Origin: Chloroflexota bacterium
Lineage (GTDB): Bacteria; Chloroflexota; Anaerolineae; UBA7937; JACPPX01
NCBI GenBank assembly: GCA_016190785.1
Contig: JACPPX010000005.1
Span: 1 to 7,353 of the forward strand
Length of the DNA stretch: 7,353 bases
Direction: 5' to 3'
The notes below the pieces were generated by a model. It saw only the letters and a list, made by a program, of their open reading frames with translations. It did no database searches and had not been told where the DNA came from. Each line of letters opens with the position of its first letter. Positions within the stretch are counted from its first letter, which is position 1. The position numbers and the translations under genes are program-made. This document shows positions 5,859 through 7,353 of the stretch, one piece after another.

Positions 5859-6209
5859 TTATATCCCCTCGCCCCCCACCGAAACCGGCATCTGCTGGTT
5901 GAGCAATCGCGGGGCATTGTCATCGAGGATCACTTCAAAACTCTGCGCCCAGGCTTTCTCCCGCAGGAAGGTTTTGACCTTAGGCCAAGTGTCCTTGAAA
6001 AAAGGCCCGTTGCGGTAATTTTCCAGAGCCTCCAGACTCTCCCAGACGCTGATGGTGAAATACTCCCCCAGCCCTTCCAGGTCCCGCACCAGTTGCAGAT
6101 AGAGGCAACCCTGGTGGGCTTTGATATCCTCATATATGCCCTCAAAGTGCTTGCGGAACTCCTCGATCCGCTCTTTATCCACCTTAAGGGACACTAGTCT
6201 TACAATCAC
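5859..6209 (-). CDS. ABM-domain (antibiotic biosynthesis monooxygenase-like) protein
   Basis: A 116-residue soluble protein with the dimeric alpha/beta-barrel pattern of the ABM family: MIVRLVSLKVDKERIEEFRK, HQGCLYLQLVRD, EYFTISVWESLEALENY and FFKDTWPKVKTFL. The EYFTISVWES strand with its Trp, followed by a helix, is the usual core. Family members include cofactor-free quinol oxygenases, haem-degrading IsdG-type proteins and many of unknown role; nothing here fixes the substrate. About 20 residues after the core (after residue 95) are extra. The start is GTG with GGAGG 8 nt upstream. It stands alone between a broken gene upstream and a convergent hairpin downstream. Stop TAA. Confidence 0.82.
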   Translation of the reverse strand: MIVRLVSLKVDKERIEEFRKHFEGIYEDIKAHQGCLYLQLVRDLEGLGEYFTISVWESLEALENYRNGPFFKDTWPKVKTFLREKAWAQSFEVILDDNAPRLLNQQMPVSVGGEGI

Positions 6210-6216
6210 TTATCTA

Positions 6217-6233
6217 TCCTCCCCGGGCCGGGG
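6217..6233 (-). promoter_or_regulatory. GC hairpin overlapping the Shine-Dalgarno of the ABM gene
   Basis: On the minus strand CCCCG and CGGGG (6229-6233 and 6221-6225) can pair around a 3-nt loop, and the second arm runs into the GGGGAGGA Shine-Dalgarno (6217-6224). Folding would hide part of the ribosome-binding site. Whether this lowers or regulates translation is inference. Confidence 0.35.
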
Positions 6234-6283
6234 TCCCCAGAACACCCTTGTCCTAGCACGCCCAGCCGAAATTTAACTTGCTA

Positions 6284-6289
6284 ATTATA
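6284..6289 (-). promoter_or_regulatory. Possible -10 element for the ABM gene
   Basis: A consensus TATAAT on the minus strand lies in the gap upstream of the ABM gene. No -35 box is seen at 16-18 bp; a TTGACC (6298-6303) is only 8 bp away and cannot serve. The position fits a promoter with a leader of about 70 nt, but support is partial. Confidence 0.35.
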
Positions 6290-6332
6290 ACCCATGCGGT
6301 CAAGAATGGTTGCGCCCAGGGCTTGATTATGT

Positions 6333-7353
6333 CTACTTGCAGTTGGGAGTGCCCATAGTTACTGCACACTTCTTGACCCACTTCTTGGCCCCGTCCCCCC
6401 TACGGCTGAAAGAACGATCATATCCCGGGGTCTTCTTGTAGCGATACCTATCGGCCTGGGTGCCGTCGGGGTGGAGGAGCCGCACCGTCTCCTTCTCATC
6501 GTTGAGGGTAATATGAGTGGTGCTACGAAAGAGCACAATCCGCCCCTTTGCGGGGATAATTGTCCCCGGTGGAATTAGATACGGGTTACTACTACCCTTG
6601 TCGTCACTGTCATCCAAAATCCAGCCCCCCAGATCGACCGGAGCATCGCTAGCATTGTATAGTTCTACCCACTCATCCAAAATGTCCTTATTGCCATCAC
6701 TATTCCAGTCTTTCTTCCGTGGAGAAGGGAGAATCTAATTAAGAAGAACTTTCGGCCAAGAGACGGGAGTAGGGGTGGCAGTGGGAGTTGGCGTAGGAGT
6801 GGGGGTGGGAGGAGCAGAAACCAGGGAAAAGGCCAGATCATCAAAGAAGACGGGCATTTCTGGAGAGGGTTCCTGTACATTGGCGTAGGCTATGATCCGC
6901 GCCCTCACCGCATGGTCGGGGGCCAGGGCGGAATCGATCTCGAGAAATATGTAATCACTCGCATTCTCTGTCACGAAGACCTGCGTCTGGTCTAGTGACC
7001 CCCCAGTTCCCCACCACTTGTATGCGCAAACCAGCCGATTCGAAATCGGAGCTATTCTTATAAACCCATCCGCTGAGGGAATAGGTTGCACCTTCCGCTA
7101 TGTCATCTACATTTTGAAAGAAGTAGACTTCGCCTGTGGTAAAGTCAGTACGCGTGAGAGAAGCAGCATGATCGCCTTCTTGCCCTGGCAGAGGATCGTC
7201 AACCACTAAAAATTCGACTCCGGGAAAAGGAGCACGCTTCCACGAGGTATCCTCCTCACCATTCTCAAAGTCGGGGTTTAGCAGGCCAACGAAATCAAAA
7301 ACCCTCTGGGGCGATGGCCCAGAGGGCGTGGCTGCAACCAGCAGCACTAAGCC
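6333..7353 (-). pseudogene. Broken secreted lamin-tail-domain protein (frameshift plus in-frame TAG; 5' end off the window)
   Basis: Three reading pieces join into one protein. Piece 1 (7353 to about 7020) starts with the hydrophobic GLVLLVAATPSGPSPQ, likely the end of a signal peptide, then LLNPDFENGEED and GATYSLSGWVYKNSS, like a CBM-type beta-sandwich. Piece 2, one frame over (about 7016 to 6735), continues with WWGTGGSLDQTQVFV and VFFDDLAFSLV, then a PT-rich linker and VSWPKVLLN. A TAG at 6735-6737 interrupts; the same frame then goes on with ILPSPRKKDWNSDGN and DEWVELYNASDAPVDLGGW, a lamin-tail domain (LTD), ending MGTPNCK and TAG at 6333-6335. LTD proteins usually read LNEILP at the break, so Glu to stop is likely. 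Such proteins are exported and thought to act at the cell surface, sometimes beside nucleases; no enzyme domain is visible. It may be a pseudogene or hold two sequencing errors. Confidence 0.8.
6765..6812 (-). repeat. Pro-Thr repeat linker codons
   Basis: Sixteen codons read PPTPTPTPTPTATPTP on the minus strand, a low-complexity linker between the CBM-like region and the lamin-tail domain of the broken gene. The codons vary (CCC, CCT, CCA; ACC, ACT, ACG), so it is an old protein-level repeat more than a recent DNA slippage tract. Such PT linkers are common in exported Chloroflexota proteins. Confidence 0.85.

Overview
This window looks like a chromosomal segment of a Chloroflexota-type bacterium, probably Anaerolineae or a relative. 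That is an inference from protein style: a very short EF-Ts ending in an RRFVRYEL-type tail, a sensor with an N-terminal seven-helix region, and a secreted protein with a proline-threonine linker and a lamin-tail domain. No rRNA, tRNA, CRISPR array, integrase or insertion sequence was seen.

Positions 1-5027, minus strand, hold a long translation and envelope operon read from right to left: rpsB (S2), tsf (EF-Ts), pyrH (UMP kinase), frr (ribosome recycling factor), uppS (undecaprenyl diphosphate synthase), cdsA (CDP-diglyceride synthase), then the 5' part of a seven-helix membrane sensor that leaves the window at position 1. Spacing is tight (1-nt overlap, then gaps of 87, 10, 41, 7 and 33 nt). 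The 87-nt gap begins with an intrinsic-terminator-like hairpin whose stem includes the last codons and stop codon of tsf, so expression is probably stepped down between rpsB-tsf and pyrH onward. rpsB has a good sigma-A promoter and a GC-rich leader of about 100 nt that can fold.

Positions 5028-5245 form a divergent promoter region. The minus promoter (rpsB) and the plus promoter (a Trm112-like small zinc-ribbon protein) stand back to back, and a 7-bp inverted repeat overlaps both -35 elements. On the plus strand follows a second small gene with its own promoter, an EF-Tu-domain-2-like beta-barrel protein of unknown function. Both plus-strand genes look translation-related, matching the operon they diverge from. 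A perfect 12-bp-stem hairpin lies in the convergent gap after them.

Positions 5859-7353, minus strand, hold an ABM-domain (monooxygenase-like) small protein and, at the right edge, a broken gene for a secreted protein: end of a signal peptide, a CBM-like beta-sandwich region, a PT-repeat linker and a lamin-tail domain. It carries one apparent frameshift (around 7011-7023) and one in-frame TAG (6735-6737) where a conserved Glu is expected, so it is a pseudogene or contains two sequence errors.

TAG is the stop codon in seven of the nine intact genes whose stop is visible, and TGA is never used. No clearly new system was found. The most useful leads are the doubly lesioned secreted protein, the terminator built into the end of tsf, the divergent promoter with its shared inverted repeat, and the stop-codon bias.
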